Source of the DNA: Pseudidiomarina piscicola
Lineage (GTDB): Bacteria; Pseudomonadota; Gammaproteobacteria; Enterobacterales; Alteromonadaceae
Assembly: GCF_902806985.1 (NCBI RefSeq)
Contig: NZ_CADCXY010000001.1
Location: 62,001 to 126,000 of the forward strand
Length of the DNA stretch: 64,000 nucleotides
Direction: 5' to 3'
The translations under genes were made by a program, and so were the position numbers. Below are positions 27,126 through 37,224 of this stretch, piece by piece. Within the stretch, counting starts at the first letter, position 1. Every line of letters starts with the position of its first letter. The notes beneath the pieces are model-generated. The model did no database searches. It saw nothing but the letters and a program-made list of their open reading frames with translations, and was not told where the DNA came from.

Positions 27126-27646
27126 CCTACTTCGGTCAGCTCTTGTTGTAATTGCGCAACCCACTGTTGAATACGCTCTTCGCTAAGCTCGTATTGGCTG
27201 TCTTCATCCAGTGCTAGGCCAACGAAAAACTCATCATCGGCAGTCAGCGCTTTTGAGGCAGCAAACTCATACCCTTGGTTAGGCCAGAAGCCAATGCGGG
27301 TGCTGCCACTTGCGGCAAGTTCGTCGTGCAGCATGCCGAGGGCATCTTGAAACCAGTCGGTATAGCCCACCTGATCACCCATGCCGAATAAGGCCACCAC
27401 TTTACCTTCAAGGTTTAAGTCCGCAATGTCGGGCCAGTGGCTTTCCCAGTCTTCTTGAATTTCGCCAAAGTCCCAGGTTGAAAGACCAAATATTAGCGTA
27501 TCGAACGACTCGGCTTCTTTAAGTGGTACATCTTTGATATTGAACAACTCAACTTGCCCCGGTGGAAATTCTGCTTGAATTTTCTCTGCAGCAATTTCTG
27601 TAAAACAGGTGGTTGAGCCGTAAAACAGGCCGATTTTGTCTGTCAT
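27122..27646 (-). CDS. fldB: Flavodoxin 2
   Basis: A 174-residue FMN flavodoxin. The FMN phosphate loop is GLFYGSTTCFTE, and the STWDFGEIQEDWE, FGMGDQVGYTDWFQDALG and VGLALDEDSQY segments match E. coli FldB rather than FldA. FldB is a low-potential electron carrier induced by oxidative stress; its partner is unknown here. The gene converges on the HIT-family gene. Confidence 0.94.
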   Translation of the reverse strand: MTDKIGLFYGSTTCFTEIAAEKIQAEFPPGQVELFNIKDVPLKEAESFDTLIFGLSTWDFGEIQEDWESHWPDIADLNLEGKVVALFGMGDQVGYTDWFQDALGMLHDELAASGSTRIGFWPNQGYEFAASKALTADDEFFVGLALDEDSQYELSEERIQQWVAQLQQELTEVG

Positions 27647-27785
27647 TTCGTTACCTTTACGTCAAAGCTTAGGGTGCCGTTATGGGTCACACTAGTGTAC
27701 CAGAAAGCCGTGGTTTTGTGGTATTCTGCGGCGCCATAAAATCATGTAATTGCAGCAACCCGTGAACAGCGCAGTGAGGTAGAAC

Positions 27786-28064
27786 GTGCAACAGGAAAAC
27801 TTTGATCAGTTTATTGAGAAGTTAGAGCTGGTTTTTGATCAGGCAGTACAACAAGGTGATGATGACGAACTCTTCGCCAGTGGCTATTTACGAGGTCATT
27901 TCGACCTTGTGGTCGCGCAAATGGAGCTGCAAGACCAAGCCCATCCTGAAGCGGTATTACCGAGTTTGAGAGCGGCGCTCGAGGCGACCAAACATGAATT
28001 GAACCCGGTCGATCAGCAGCATATTGCCGCCATGGTCAATAAGCTCGAAGCAGCCGCCGACTAA
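27786..28064 (+). CDS. yfcL: YfcL-family protein
   Basis: A 92-residue protein that starts at a GTG with a GTGAGGTAG ribosome binding site. It contains the family motif DDELFASGYLRGH. The function is unknown. In E. coli yfcL also lies directly next to mnmC and fabB, so this arrangement is conserved synteny. The stop overlaps the stop of mnmC on the other strand. Confidence 0.88.
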   Translation: MQQENFDQFIEKLELVFDQAVQQGDDDELFASGYLRGHFDLVVAQMELQDQAHPEAVLPSLRAALEATKHELNPVDQQHIAAMVNKLEAAAD

Positions 28065-29902
28065 TCGTGCAGCAAGCGTTGGGGTTGTAGTCGCTGCCAC
28101 AGCTCGGCAGGTAACGGTAGCGGCCGCTTGGTAAGAGCTGAAGCCAGTGCGTTAGCGGCTAAGGGCGCAGCGGTAAAACCGCGTGAACCGAGGCCGCCGA
28201 GCACCCACAAACCTTGATCAATTTCACCCACTAAAGGCAGGTGATCTTTGGTAGTGTTGCGAACCGCTGCACGATTGTTAACTGGTTCAAGCTGTGCCGG
28301 CCAACTGGCCGGAGCTAAGTTATCAACCAAGTTTTGTAAGTTTTCCTGTTGGTCGGCAGCGCGCGGTGTTAGGTCTTCACCGTCCCGTTCGTAGGTAGCA
28401 CCAACACAGTGTTTATGGTCCGCGACAGGGGTAAAGTAACCTTTGTAACAAACCACCAATGGGCAATCGGCCGAGGTCTTGGTGGCGCGCACTTCGGTCA
28501 CTTGACCGCGCACGTTTTGTAGCCCGATGGAAAAGGGTTGTAGCAATTCACGCAGGCCCGCGCCGCAGGCCAGAATCACGACACTTCGTTGCAGTACCTT
28601 GCCGTTAGCAAACTCTAACTGCCAACGGCTACCGGAGCTTGCCTTGGTGACACTGGTTAACTCGGCAGTTGTGGTCACCTCATAGCCATTTAAAAGGGCT
28701 TCCACCGTGCGCGCCGGTGCTAACCACCCGCCATTAGGGTAATAAAGGCTGGGACAGGCGGGCAAGTGTTGCCAAAGCTGCTGGGTTTGTTCAGCATTAT
28801 AGAGCTGTACTAAAGATGAATCATAACCAGGGCCACCGTTGGCTTGGCTGCGAGTGATTTTTTCATAGCGTTGCGCCCGCGCTTCGGTGTAACCCAACTG
28901 CACCACACCAACAGGGTGCCATGTAGCTGCGCTCGTTTGTGTATAAAAATGCCTAGCGTAGTCAAAGGCTAAACTGAAATAGTTGGCAAGTGGGCTGCGC
29001 TGGGCATGCAGTAACGGATAAATGGCCCCCTGGCTGTTGCCCGAGGCCGCATCAGCCACCCCGCAACTGATGATTTCGATGGTTCGACCTAACCGCTGCA
29101 GTTCATGGGCTAAGCACGCAGCGGCAATGCCGCCTCCAATAATAGTGACCGGGCTGTCGGCAGCAGCAGGTTTAGCGGTTTGCGCCGTCACTGATTGGCC
29201 GTAGAGCATTTCGCGCTTACGGCCAAAGCCTTTGTCTTTGGTTACCTCAAAGCCGGCTTTTTGCAAGCCACGGCGCACATCACCTGCCGCAGTAAACGTG
29301 GCAAAGGTGCCTCCTGCAGCGGTGCTTGTCGCCATAGCGTCGTAGATATGTTGTTGCCACATTGCGGGATTTTTATCGGGGGCGAAGCCGTCTAAAAACC
29401 AGGCGTCGACAGAGTGCTGCGCGTGTTCCAGCCACGAAGGCAATTGGTCACTGATATCGCCTATCCACAAATCAAGAATAACGCGCCCGCCGGCAAGGTA
29501 ACGTCGGTGACAGCCGGGTTCTGCCGGTGGATACACCGCCAATAGCTCGTCGGCGAGTGTTGCAAGCTGGGGAAAGGCGGTGAGGGCCTGAGCAAGATCT
29601 TGCTGTCGCAACGGAAATTTTTCAAACGAAATAAAATGCAGTACTAAATCTTCCGGTGCCTGTTCAAGCAACAGTTGCCAACAGGCCAGTAAGTTGAGCC
29701 CAGTGCCAAAACCCGTTTCAGCAATAACAAAGGGAACCGCGCGGGGAATTTGCCAGCGCGGCAGTAGATCATTATGCTGAATAAAGACGTAGTTGCTTTC
29801 GGCAAGGCCATTTTCGTTGGTAAAATAGATATCATCGAAATGCGTTGCCACCGGCAACCCGAACTCATTAAAAGTAATTTCAGCGTGTGTAGAGTTTGAC
29901 AC
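28061..29902 (-). CDS. mnmC: Bifunctional tRNA mnm5s2U34 biosynthesis protein MnmC
   Basis: The 613-residue protein catalyses the last two steps of mnm5s2U34 synthesis in tRNA. The N-terminal ~240 residues are a Rossmann methyltransferase (AETGFGTGLNLL, WFLDGFAPDKNPAMW). The C-terminal part is an FAD-dependent oxidoreductase opening with IIGGGIAAACLAHEL near residue 252 and ending with LGGLGSRGFTAAPLAANAL. The bifunctional fusion is normal for gamma-proteobacteria. It is divergent from fabB. Confidence 0.97.
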   Translation of the reverse strand: MSNSTHAEITFNEFGLPVATHFDDIYFTNENGLAESNYVFIQHNDLLPRWQIPRAVPFVIAETGFGTGLNLLACWQLLLEQAPEDLVLHFISFEKFPLRQQDLAQALTAFPQLATLADELLAVYPPAEPGCHRRYLAGGRVILDLWIGDISDQLPSWLEHAQHSVDAWFLDGFAPDKNPAMWQQHIYDAMATSTAAGGTFATFTAAGDVRRGLQKAGFEVTKDKGFGRKREMLYGQSVTAQTAKPAAADSPVTIIGGGIAAACLAHELQRLGRTIEIISCGVADAASGNSQGAIYPLLHAQRSPLANYFSLAFDYARHFYTQTSAATWHPVGVVQLGYTEARAQRYEKITRSQANGGPGYDSSLVQLYNAEQTQQLWQHLPACPSLYYPNGGWLAPARTVEALLNGYEVTTTAELTSVTKASSGSRWQLEFANGKVLQRSVVILACGAGLRELLQPFSIGLQNVRGQVTEVRATKTSADCPLVVCYKGYFTPVADHKHCVGATYERDGEDLTPRAADQQENLQNLVDNLAPASWPAQLEPVNNRAAVRNTTKDHLPLVGEIDQGLWVLGGLGSRGFTAAPLAANALASALTKRPLPLPAELWQRLQPQRLLHD

Positions 29903-30036
29903 CGGTGTATCTCGAAATTAATTCGTTGATCATGCGCAGTAGTGTAACAATTTTAGCTAATAATTGCGGAAAGCAGACCACTTTTTTATTGAACTAAGCT
30001 AACATACACAAGCGCTCAGCAAGACAGGAAACTAGA

Positions 30037-31248
30037 ATGAGAAGAGCAGTGATTACCGGTATCGGCATCGTGTCGAGTATCGGCGTGAACCAAAAGGAAG
30101 TACTTGAGTCGTTGAAAAACGGTCGTTCAGGTATTGAATATTCTCAAGAATTTGCCGATATGGGCTTGCGTTGTCAGGTCTGGGGACCCGTACGCGCTGA
30201 ACCTAAAGATCATATCGACCGCAAAGCTTTACGCTTTATGGGTAACTCTGCGGCCTACGCCTACATGGCTATGGCGCAAGCGGTTGAAGACGCCGGCCTA
30301 GAAGAAGCCGACGTGTCAAATCACCGCACCGGTCTGGTGGTAGGCTCTGGTGGCGCTTCTGGCGAGCATCAAGTTGCTGCGGCAGATACCTTACGCGAAA
30401 AAGGCGTGAAGCGGGTAGGCCCTTACATGGTGCCACGTTGCATGGCTTCGACCACATCGGCGTGTCTGGCAACACCGTTCAAAATTAAAGGTGTGAACTA
30501 TTCAATTAGCTCAGCATGTGCAACATCAGCGCACTGTATTGGTCATGCCTTGGAATTAATTCAACTAGGCAAACAAGACCGCGTATTTGCCGGTGGTGGT
30601 GAGGAGCTTCATTGGACCCTCGGCATGGAGTTTGATGCCATGGGAGCCTTGAGTACCAAGTACAATGACACCCCGCACAAAGCGTCACGCACCTATGACA
30701 CTGACCGCGATGGCTTTGTGCCTGCTGGCGGTGGCGGTATTGTGGTGATTGAAGAGCTTGAAACAGCACTTGCGCGTGGGGCTAAAATTTACGGTGAAAT
30801 CGTTGGTTACGGTGCCACTTCAGACGGTTATGATATGGTTGCACCTTCAGGTGAAGGCGCCGTTCGCTGCATGCAAATGGCCATGGAAAACGTCGATACG
30901 CCCGTTGATTACCTAAATACTCACGGAACAAGTACGCCTGTAGGTGATACCAAAGAGCTGGAAGCGATTCGTGAAGTATTCCCCGAGCAGACACCGATGA
31001 TAAGTGCGACCAAAGCGATGACAGGTCACTCACTAGGTGCAGCCGGTGTGCATGAAGCTATTTATTCGCTACTGATGTTGGAACATGGGTTTGTGGCACC
31101 TTCCATTAATGTGGAAAACCTTGACCCTGGTGCCGATGGCATGAACATCATCACCGAAATGAAGCCCATGGAACTCACCACAGTGATGTCGAACAGCTTC
31201 GGCTTTGGTGGTACGAACGCCACCTTGGTGATGCGTAAATATAAGTAA
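30037..31248 (+). CDS. fabB: 3-oxoacyl-ACP synthase I
   Basis: FabB condenses acyl-ACP with malonyl-ACP and is needed for unsaturated fatty acid elongation. The 403-residue thiolase-fold enzyme has the nucleophile in [12 protein letters not shown] (Cys near 163) and the histidines in [11 protein letters not shown] and TGHSLGAAG, and a [12 protein letters not shown] ending. A strong terminator follows. It is monocistronic, divergent from mnmC, as in other gamma-proteobacteria. No clear FadR or FabR operator was recognised upstream. Confidence 0.98.
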   Translation: MRRAVITGIGIVSSIGVNQKEVLESLKNGRSGIEYSQEFADMGLRCQVWGPVRAEPKDHIDRKALRFMGNSAAYAYMAMAQAVEDAGLEEADVSNHRTGLVVGSGGASGEHQVAAADTLREKGVKRVGPYMVPRCMASTTSACLATPFKIKGVNYSISSACATSAHCIGHALELIQLGKQDRVFAGGGEELHWTLGMEFDAMGALSTKYNDTPHKASRTYDTDRDGFVPAGGGGIVVIEELETALARGAKIYGEIVGYGATSDGYDMVAPSGEGAVRCMQMAMENVDTPVDYLNTHGTSTPVGDTKELEAIREVFPEQTPMISATKAMTGHSLGAAGVHEAIYSLLMLEHGFVAPSINVENLDPGADGMNIITEMKPMELTTVMSNSFGFGGTNATLVMRKYK

Positions 31249-31290
31249 CGCAAGGTTTTTACCCACGAATTGAGTGGGTCAATGAAGCTG

Positions 31291-31319
31291 AAAAAGGTGC
31301 GCTTTGGCGCACCTTTTTG
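31291..31319 (+). terminator. Intrinsic terminator after fabB
   Basis: AAAAAGGTGCGC-TTTG-GCGCACCTTTTT forms a 10-to-12-bp stem with A and T flanks. A second small hairpin ACCCAC-GAATTGA-GTGGGT precedes it at 31261-31279. Confidence 0.93.
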
Positions 31320-31354
31320 TATGCTAAGGGTTTTCAACCAGAGCCCACGGAATT

Positions 31355-32551
31355 ATGTACATACTGGCCGATGCAAACCTACCTGAGCTCGATACCCTGA
31401 TTGCGGCGCTAAAGCGCCAGACCGAGATGCCATTGCAGCTTGAACGTTTCAGTGGACGCCAGCCGAGTGCCCAGCAACTTGCTGCGGCCCACGTCATGTT
31501 TATTCGTTCGATCACCCGTGTTGACCAAAAACTTTTACAGCAGGCGCCGAATTTGCGTTGGCTTGGTAGTGCGACCATAGGTACCGACCATGTTGACCAA
31601 GCTGCGCTTGCAGCGGCTGGCGTCACTTTTCACAGCACGCCGGGGGTGAACGCCAACGCAGTGGGCGACTACGTGGCAAGTGCCATCGCCGCCATCGCCA
31701 TAGAACAGCAACAATTGCCAACGGGTGAAGTAGCGATTGTAGGCGCAGGAAATACCGGCCGAGCTGCGGGGCAGCGGTTGGCAGGGCTAGGCTTATCGGT
31801 GCATTACTATGACCCGCCAGCGCTGGCGCGGGGCGAACAAGTGGTACCGGTGCATGACGATTGGCAACGTGTGCTGCACTCAAAGGTGATTAGTTGCCAT
31901 GTTCCGATACAGCGCCACGGTCGTTATGCGACACATCATCTATTTGATCACGCAGCGCTGGCTGAGCTAAAACCCGAAACAATTCTAGTGAATGCCAGCC
32001 GCGGTGCCGTCGTTGCTGAACAGGCGTTGATCGAGCGCTTGCAACACCGGCCTTTAACGGTGGTGCTTGACGTTTGGGAACATGAACCGCAAATGGCTCT
32101 TGAGCTGTTGCAGCAGGTGACCTTAGCGACGCCCCATATTGCTGGGCATAGTTTGGCAGGAAAACTTGGTGGCAGCTGGCAGCTGCTTAATAAATGGTTG
32201 ACGGACCAACAACTAAGCCTACAATTGCCGTCGCTTGCCGAGCTGTTGGCAAGCTATCCGCAAGGGCAAACTACAGCGCTGGCGGCCCCTAATGAACCAA
32301 ATTGGCGCGAGCTGGCGCAGTGGGTGTTGCATTGTTACGATATTCGTGAGGATGATGCCGCACTGCGGGCCACCGCCTGCACTGCCGAAGACTTTGACCG
32401 TTTGCGGGCAAATTACGCAGTACGAAGGGAGCTTAATCAGCTACACTTGAACACAGGTGAGTGGGCGTTGTCAGCGCTATGGCAACAGCGCTTAGCCCAG
32501 CTTACATTTCAGATGCCAAACGAAAGGAGTAACTATGTCACGAGCATTTAA
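31355..32551 (+). CDS. pdxB: Erythronate-4-phosphate dehydrogenase
   Basis: PdxB oxidises 4-phosphoerythronate in the de novo pyridoxal phosphate pathway. The 398-residue protein shows the D-2-hydroxyacid dehydrogenase layout: VAIVGAGNTGRAAGQRL Rossmann motif near residue 125, catalytic Arg in NASRGAVV, Glu in DVWEHEPQM and His in TPHIAGHSLAGK. The C-terminal PdxB dimerisation domain is present. It starts the pdxB-to-purF gene block and its 3' end overlaps asd by 17 bases. Confidence 0.96.
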   Translation: MYILADANLPELDTLIAALKRQTEMPLQLERFSGRQPSAQQLAAAHVMFIRSITRVDQKLLQQAPNLRWLGSATIGTDHVDQAALAAAGVTFHSTPGVNANAVGDYVASAIAAIAIEQQQLPTGEVAIVGAGNTGRAAGQRLAGLGLSVHYYDPPALARGEQVVPVHDDWQRVLHSKVISCHVPIQRHGRYATHHLFDHAALAELKPETILVNASRGAVVAEQALIERLQHRPLTVVLDVWEHEPQMALELLQQVTLATPHIAGHSLAGKLGGSWQLLNKWLTDQQLSLQLPSLAELLASYPQGQTTALAAPNEPNWRELAQWVLHCYDIREDDAALRATACTAEDFDRLRANYAVRRELNQLHLNTGEWALSALWQQRLAQLTFQMPNERSNYVTSI

Positions 32552-33551
32552 TGTCGCTATTCTTGGTGCGACAGGGTTGGTTGGTCAGCATATGATCGAA
32601 CTTTTAGAGCAACGCGACTTTCCAGTAGCGGAATTGTTTCCGCTGGCAAGTAGCAAATCCGCTGGCACCACCATTAAGTTTCGTGGCGAAGACGTTGAAG
32701 TGTTGGACGCTGAAAGTTTTGATTGGACCCAGGTCGAATTAGGCTTTTTCTCGGCGGGCGGCGCAATTTCACGAGAATTTGCGCCTCGAGCCGCTGATGC
32801 AGGTTGTATCGTCATCGATAATACCTCTGAGTTCCGCTACGACGAAGATGTTCCCTTGGTGGTGCCAGAAGTAAATGCGCATGCCTTGGCTGACTTTAGG
32901 AACCGCAATATTATCGCCAATCCGAATTGCTCAACGATTCAAATGTTGGTGGCTTTAAAACCTATCTACGATGCCGTTGGCATTGAACGCATCAATGTCG
33001 CGACCTATCAGTCGGTATCCGGTGGCGGTAAAGAAGCGATGGATGCTCTGGCCCAGCAAACCGCCCAGCTGATGAATGGCCGACCGCTCGAAAACGACTA
33101 CTTTGCGCGACAAATGGCCTTCAACTGTATTCCACAAATCGATGCATTTATGGATAACGACTACACCAAAGAAGAAATGAAAATGCTGTGGGAAACGCAG
33201 AAAATATTCGCCGACCCAAGTATTGGAGTGAACGCCACGGCAGTTCGCGTGCCGGTGTTTTATGGTCATGCCGAAGCTGTGCACATCGAAACCCAACAGC
33301 CGCTTGATGCGTTACAAGCAAAAGAATTACTGCGGCAAGCACCGGGCGTGGTAGTGTTTGATAATAACGAAGACTTTCCGACTCAGGTGAGTCATGCGAC
33401 AGGTACCGACGATGTTTATGTCGGCCGTATACGAAATGATATCTCTCATCCACAAGGCTTAAACCTATGGGTGGTTGCTGATAATGTTCGCAAAGGAGCC
33501 GCGACCAACAGCATCCAAATTGCTGAACATTTGATAAACGACTATATTTGA
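32535..33551 (+). CDS. asd: Aspartate-semialdehyde dehydrogenase (Asd, in the usg position)
   Basis: The 338-residue enzyme has the N-terminal NADP motif ILGATGLVGQ, the catalytic cysteine Cys132 in NPNCSTIQ, the YQSVSGGGKEAMD stretch, and the RVPVFYGHAEAV and DVYVGRIRND motifs. It reduces aspartyl phosphate to the semialdehyde that feeds lysine, methionine and threonine synthesis. The position between pdxB and truA is the one that E. coli gives to usg, an ASADH-like paralogue of unclear activity; this copy keeps the catalytic cysteine. An AAAGGAG ribosome binding site lies inside pdxB. Confidence 0.94.
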   Translation: MSRAFNVAILGATGLVGQHMIELLEQRDFPVAELFPLASSKSAGTTIKFRGEDVEVLDAESFDWTQVELGFFSAGGAISREFAPRAADAGCIVIDNTSEFRYDEDVPLVVPEVNAHALADFRNRNIIANPNCSTIQMLVALKPIYDAVGIERINVATYQSVSGGGKEAMDALAQQTAQLMNGRPLENDYFARQMAFNCIPQIDAFMDNDYTKEEMKMLWETQKIFADPSIGVNATAVRVPVFYGHAEAVHIETQQPLDALQAKELLRQAPGVVVFDNNEDFPTQVSHATGTDDVYVGRIRNDISHPQGLNLWVVADNVRKGAATNSIQIAEHLINDYI

Positions 33552-33608
33552 TTAAGCAATTGATTTCTTTAGAATCCGATAATAACAGCTAAAAAGGACG
33601 AAAACGCG

Positions 33609-35444
33609 ATGGCACGGATAATCATAGTTGCATTAATTGCAGCACTGGTTGCATTCTCGGCGGCAACAATGGCGCAGCAGGGTTCGCGTGCGTCGCGTTG
33701 GCAGCCAGAGCAGTTTGGTCCTATTGTTCCGACCGATACCATGTGGAGTATCGCCACTTACTATGGCCGTCAGCGCGGGGTGAGCCTATTTGAGATGATG
33801 GATGCCATTGTCGCAGCAAACCCTCGTGCTTTCCGCGATAATCGACCGGACTTTATGTTAACCGGGTTCTACTTGGAAATTCCTGAGCTAGGCAGTCTTG
33901 CCACTGCGCAAGACACTCCCAAAGCAGCCGTTCCAGCGCCTTCGAGCGACGCAGCCAGCACGGCCGAAAGCTCTGAAGCTGAAAGCCCTGAGGCCAAAAG
34001 CCCTGACGTAGAAAGCACTGCGGTGGAGAGCACTGCGGTGGAAAGTGAAATTGCGATCTCAGTTTCAGAGATGCAAGCCTTGCGGGGTCAACTATCTGAA
34101 TCTATTGGATTAATTGAAAGCCTACAAACAGAGAATAGTGATTTACAGCAGCGCTTGGAAGCAGTCACCGAAGAGTTGAATTTATTACGCCAGCGCGCCG
34201 CCGAAGAGCAGCGTGCTTCGGCCGAAATCGAAACCTTAGCCAGTGAACTTAATCGCCAAGATCAGCAAGAACTGACCACGACGGACGTGCAATCACAGCC
34301 AAGTGAACGTAATCCAGCATTAGATGTTGAGCAACCTGTCGAGCAGACGACAGCAGAGCCAGACGCTGCATCAGAGTCTAATGCCGATAGCACAACCGCA
34401 AGCGCAGCAGAGACAGACGCCGCGACGGCAGTGGTAGAGGAAAAAGCTGAGGTGGTTAGCAAGCCTGTGGTGAACCGTCCACGTAGCCAACAGCGTAGCT
34501 GGCTGGACTGGCTGCTGAAGCCACTTCATTTGGGCCTGATGGCACTGGTTTTAGTGATTGTGTTAGGCGCGCTTTGGTACCTCGCTTATGTCCGTCGACT
34601 TGAGCGGGAAATGGCTGCAGAGCCTGCCGCCGACCAGCAAAGCGATAAAGGCGAAGAGTACAGCGATAAGGGTCAAGAGCACAGCGATAAAGCTGAAGAG
34701 TCAGCAGCGGGCCAAGAAGAAAGTATAAGGGACACGAGTACAGCGGATGATGGCGATGGCTTAGCCCCCGAAGACTGGCAGGAGATGCCCAGTGAACTAA
34801 TGTCGACAGCTGATGAAGATGTTGAAATCACTGACGTTGATCTTGAGGCGTACCTAAGTCAACAGTCTGATGCGACTGCCGAGAGCGACGATGATGACGA
34901 TGCAATCTCTCGTGAAGTCGATGCCTTGTTGGCATTTGAGCCTAGTGAGCAGGAATCTGACGACGAAGACTCTAAAGAATCCGCCGCGCCTGAACCTGTC
35001 AACGAGTATCGACAACCTGAGCCCGAGCCAGAAGACGACTCTTTTGGTGGTTTGAGCTTAGACGATAACTTTACCACCAGCGATAGCAAGGAAAGCGACG
35101 CTGAAGCGGCGGACGATGACTACGTGTCCATTGAAAGTTTGATGGAAGAAGCTGAGAGTGAAGCCAGCGAAGAGCTCGACGACCCTTACGACAAAGATAA
35201 ACTGAACGAAGCGTTAGTCGGAGATGACGATAAACCGGTTGATTACGATATCTCCACCGAAGCCATGTTAGATGAGAGCAAATCGCCCGCAGCGCGGTTG
35301 GACTTAGCTCAAGTGTATATTGATATGGGTGAAATCGACGACGCTCGTAATTTGTTAGAAGGGATACAGGGCTGCGACGACGAAGAAGCTGAACAAGAAG
35401 CCGCGGCGTTATTAAAACAACTAAGTGAACAGGGCGGTCGATGA
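33609..35444 (+). CDS. fimV: FimV-like protein with LysM, one TM segment and FimV C-terminal domain
   Basis: The 611-residue protein opens with a signal peptide (ATMA|QQ) and a LysM-like module ([16 protein letters not shown]), which fits peptidoglycan binding. A coiled-coil stretch (about 170-215) and a disordered acidic linker follow. One membrane helix lies near 305-328 ([21 protein letters not shown]). The cytoplasmic tail is very acidic and ends in the FimV C-terminal TPR-like domain ([20 protein letters not shown]). FimV homologues organise cell-pole structures and type IV pili in Pseudomonas and Vibrio. Its stop overlaps the truA start by four bases. Confidence 0.9.
   Translation: MARIIIVALIAALVAFSAATMAQQGSRASRWQPEQFGPIVPTDTMWSIATYYGRQRGVSLFEMMDAIVAANPRAFRDNRPDFMLTGFYLEIPELGSLATAQDTPKAAVPAPSSDAASTAESSEAESPEAKSPDVESTAVESTAVESEIAISVSEMQALRGQLSESIGLIESLQTENSDLQQRLEAVTEELNLLRQRAAEEQRASAEIETLASELNRQDQQELTTTDVQSQPSERNPALDVEQPVEQTTAEPDAASESNADSTTASAAETDAATAVVEEKAEVVSKPVVNRPRSQQRSWLDWLLKPLHLGLMALVLVIVLGALWYLAYVRRLEREMAAEPAADQQSDKGEEYSDKGQEHSDKAEESAAGQEESIRDTSTADDGDGLAPEDWQEMPSELMSTADEDVEITDVDLEAYLSQQSDATAESDDDDDAISREVDALLAFEPSEQESDDEDSKESAAPEPVNEYRQPEPEPEDDSFGGLSLDDNFTTSDSKESDAEAADDDYVSIESLMEEAESEASEELDDPYDKDKLNEALVGDDDKPVDYDISTEAMLDESKSPAARLDLAQVYIDMGEIDDARNLLEGIQGCDDEEAEQEAAALLKQLSEQGGR
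34008..34045 (+). repeat. Tandem 15-base repeat in the fimV periplasmic linker
   Basis: Imperfect units GTAGAAAGCACTGCG and GTGGAGAGCACTGCG encode [10 protein letters not shown]. Degenerate preceding copies ([11 protein letters not shown]) suggest earlier expansions of the same unit. Confidence 0.6.
34641..34703 (+). repeat. Three 21-base tandem repeats in the fimV cytoplasmic linker
   Basis: Three in-frame imperfect copies of AGCGATAARGGYGAAGAG-type units encode [14 protein letters not shown] and SDKAEES. They lie just after the membrane segment. Confidence 0.75.
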
Positions 35445-36250
35445 GTAGTACGCGCTTTGCGCTAGGAATTGAATACGACGGTAGTAACTATTATGGCTGG
35501 CAACGACAACGCGAAGTGACCTGTGTGCAGGAAGTGTTGGAACGGGCCCTCAGTAAGGTTGCCAATCATCCGGTCGAGGTTGTGTGTGCAGGGCGGACCG
35601 ATGCGGGTGTGCACGCCACCGGGCAGGTGGTGCATTTCGATAGTCAAGAACCACGTAATGCACCGGCTTGGACCATGGGAGTGAACAGTAACTTACCTGC
35701 GGATGTTGCCGTGCGCTGGGTACGTGAAGTACCCGCAGACTTTAGCGCACGTTTCAGTGCGACCGGTCGCCGTTATCGTTACATCATTTGTAACACACGT
35801 TTGCGCCCGGCCATACTCGGCCGCGGGGTGAGTCACTACCACTTTGACTTACAGGTAGAGCGCATGCACCAAGCGGCTCAAGCATTGCTTGGTGAAAATG
35901 ACTTTAGCGCCTTTCGCGCAGCGCAGTGTCAATCGCACTCACCAAACCGTTGTGTGACCCACATAGACGTCAGCCGCCACGAAAACTTTGTGGTTATCGA
36001 TATCGCTGCCAATGCGTTTTTGCATCACATGGTACGGAATATCGTCGGCACCTTGCTTGAAGTTGGCAAGGGTGAGCAGGCAGTTACTTGGCCTGGTGAG
36101 TTGCTGGCGCAGCGCGATCGCACCCTGGCAGCAGCGACCGCTAAGGCCGAAGGCTTGTACCTGGTTGCCGTTGATTACCCGGAAACCTTTGGCTTACCAA
36201 CACAAGCGGTGGGGCCACTTTGGTTGCCCGAAACTAGGCCTGCGAACTGA
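35441..36250 (+). CDS. truA: tRNA pseudouridine(38-40) synthase
   Basis: The 269-residue TruA isomerises U38-U40 in the anticodon stem of many tRNAs. The nucleophile Asp is in [14 protein letters not shown]; other signatures are [40 protein letters not shown] and [17 protein letters not shown]. The start overlaps the stop of fimV (ATGA). E. coli has dedA between truA and accD; here dedA is absent. Confidence 0.97.
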   Translation: MSSTRFALGIEYDGSNYYGWQRQREVTCVQEVLERALSKVANHPVEVVCAGRTDAGVHATGQVVHFDSQEPRNAPAWTMGVNSNLPADVAVRWVREVPADFSARFSATGRRYRYIICNTRLRPAILGRGVSHYHFDLQVERMHQAAQALLGENDFSAFRAAQCQSHSPNRCVTHIDVSRHENFVVIDIAANAFLHHMVRNIVGTLLEVGKGEQAVTWPGELLAQRDRTLAAATAKAEGLYLVAVDYPETFGLPTQAVGPLWLPETRPAN

Positions 36251-36352
36251 CTAATAAGACCACTTTTTACTGCAAGGTCGGGGTAGATTGTGCTTTAATA
36301 TGGCAAGTTTAGGCGACACGCCGTAATCACCAATTGAGATAAATGAGACGAT

Positions 36353-37216
36353 ATGAGCTGGATAGAGCGAATTCTTGCAAAGCCAAAAAGTGGAAAACGC
36401 CGCAATATTCCTGAAGGAGTATGGGCGAAATGCACCAGTTGCGATGCAATTATCTATAGTGCAGACCTCGAGCGTAATCTCCATGTTTGTACCAAGTGCG
36501 ACCATCACATGCGGATGTCAGCACGAGGCCGTTTAGATAGCTTTTTAGATAGCGACACGGGCACCGAAATTGGCGCTGAGCTAGAGCCCAAAGACATTCT
36601 CAAATTTCGTGACTCAAAAAAATATAAAGACCGTATCGCCGCAGCACAAAAGGCGACCGGTGAAAAAGACGCGTTAGTGGCACAAAAAGGCAAGCTCAAA
36701 GGCATGCCGGTAGTGGCTGTGGCATTTGAGTTTAACTTTATGGGTGGCTCAATGGCATCAGTCGTTGGCGCTCGTTTTGTTAAAGCGGCAGAGGTCTGCT
36801 TGCGCGAACGCATTCCATTGGTGTGCTTTTCAGCGTCTGGTGGCGCACGTATGCAAGAAGCGTTGATGTCGTTGATGCAGATGGCCAAAACCTCGGCCGC
36901 CCTTGCGCGTATGAGCGAAGAAGGCTTGCCGTTTATCTCGGTGTTAACCGATCCAACCATGGGTGGTGTGTCGGCCAGTTTGGCGATGTTAGGCGATGTT
37001 AATATTGCCGAACCTAAAGCGTTGATTGGTTTTGCTGGGCCGCGCGTTATTCAACAGACGGTTCGTGAAACCTTACCTGAAGGTTTCCAGCGCGCTGAAT
37101 TCCTGCTGGATCATGGCGCGGTTGATATGATTGTTGATCGTCGACAAATGCGTAACCGTGTCGCTTCGTTACTGGCGAAGTTCCAGCATCACGCGCCGGT
37201 GGCGGACGAATACTAA
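36353..37216 (+). CDS. accD: Acetyl-CoA carboxylase carboxyltransferase subunit beta
   Basis: The 287-residue beta subunit pairs with AccA to transfer carboxyl groups to acetyl-CoA for malonyl-CoA synthesis. It has the N-terminal zinc ribbon CTSCDAI...CTKCDHHMR (residues 27-50) and the crotonase-type core with [27 protein letters not shown] and [13 protein letters not shown]. It lies 103 bases after truA and 8 before folC. Confidence 0.98.
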   Translation: MSWIERILAKPKSGKRRNIPEGVWAKCTSCDAIIYSADLERNLHVCTKCDHHMRMSARGRLDSFLDSDTGTEIGAELEPKDILKFRDSKKYKDRIAAAQKATGEKDALVAQKGKLKGMPVVAVAFEFNFMGGSMASVVGARFVKAAEVCLRERIPLVCFSASGGARMQEALMSLMQMAKTSAALARMSEEGLPFISVLTDPTMGGVSASLAMLGDVNIAEPKALIGFAGPRVIQQTVRETLPEGFQRAEFLLDHGAVDMIVDRRQMRNRVASLLAKFQHHAPVADEY

Positions 37217-37224
37217 GTCGCAGT

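Noticed and set aside
30037-30100. FadR/FabR operator at fabB
   Set aside because: The upstream sequence showed no clear match to either site.
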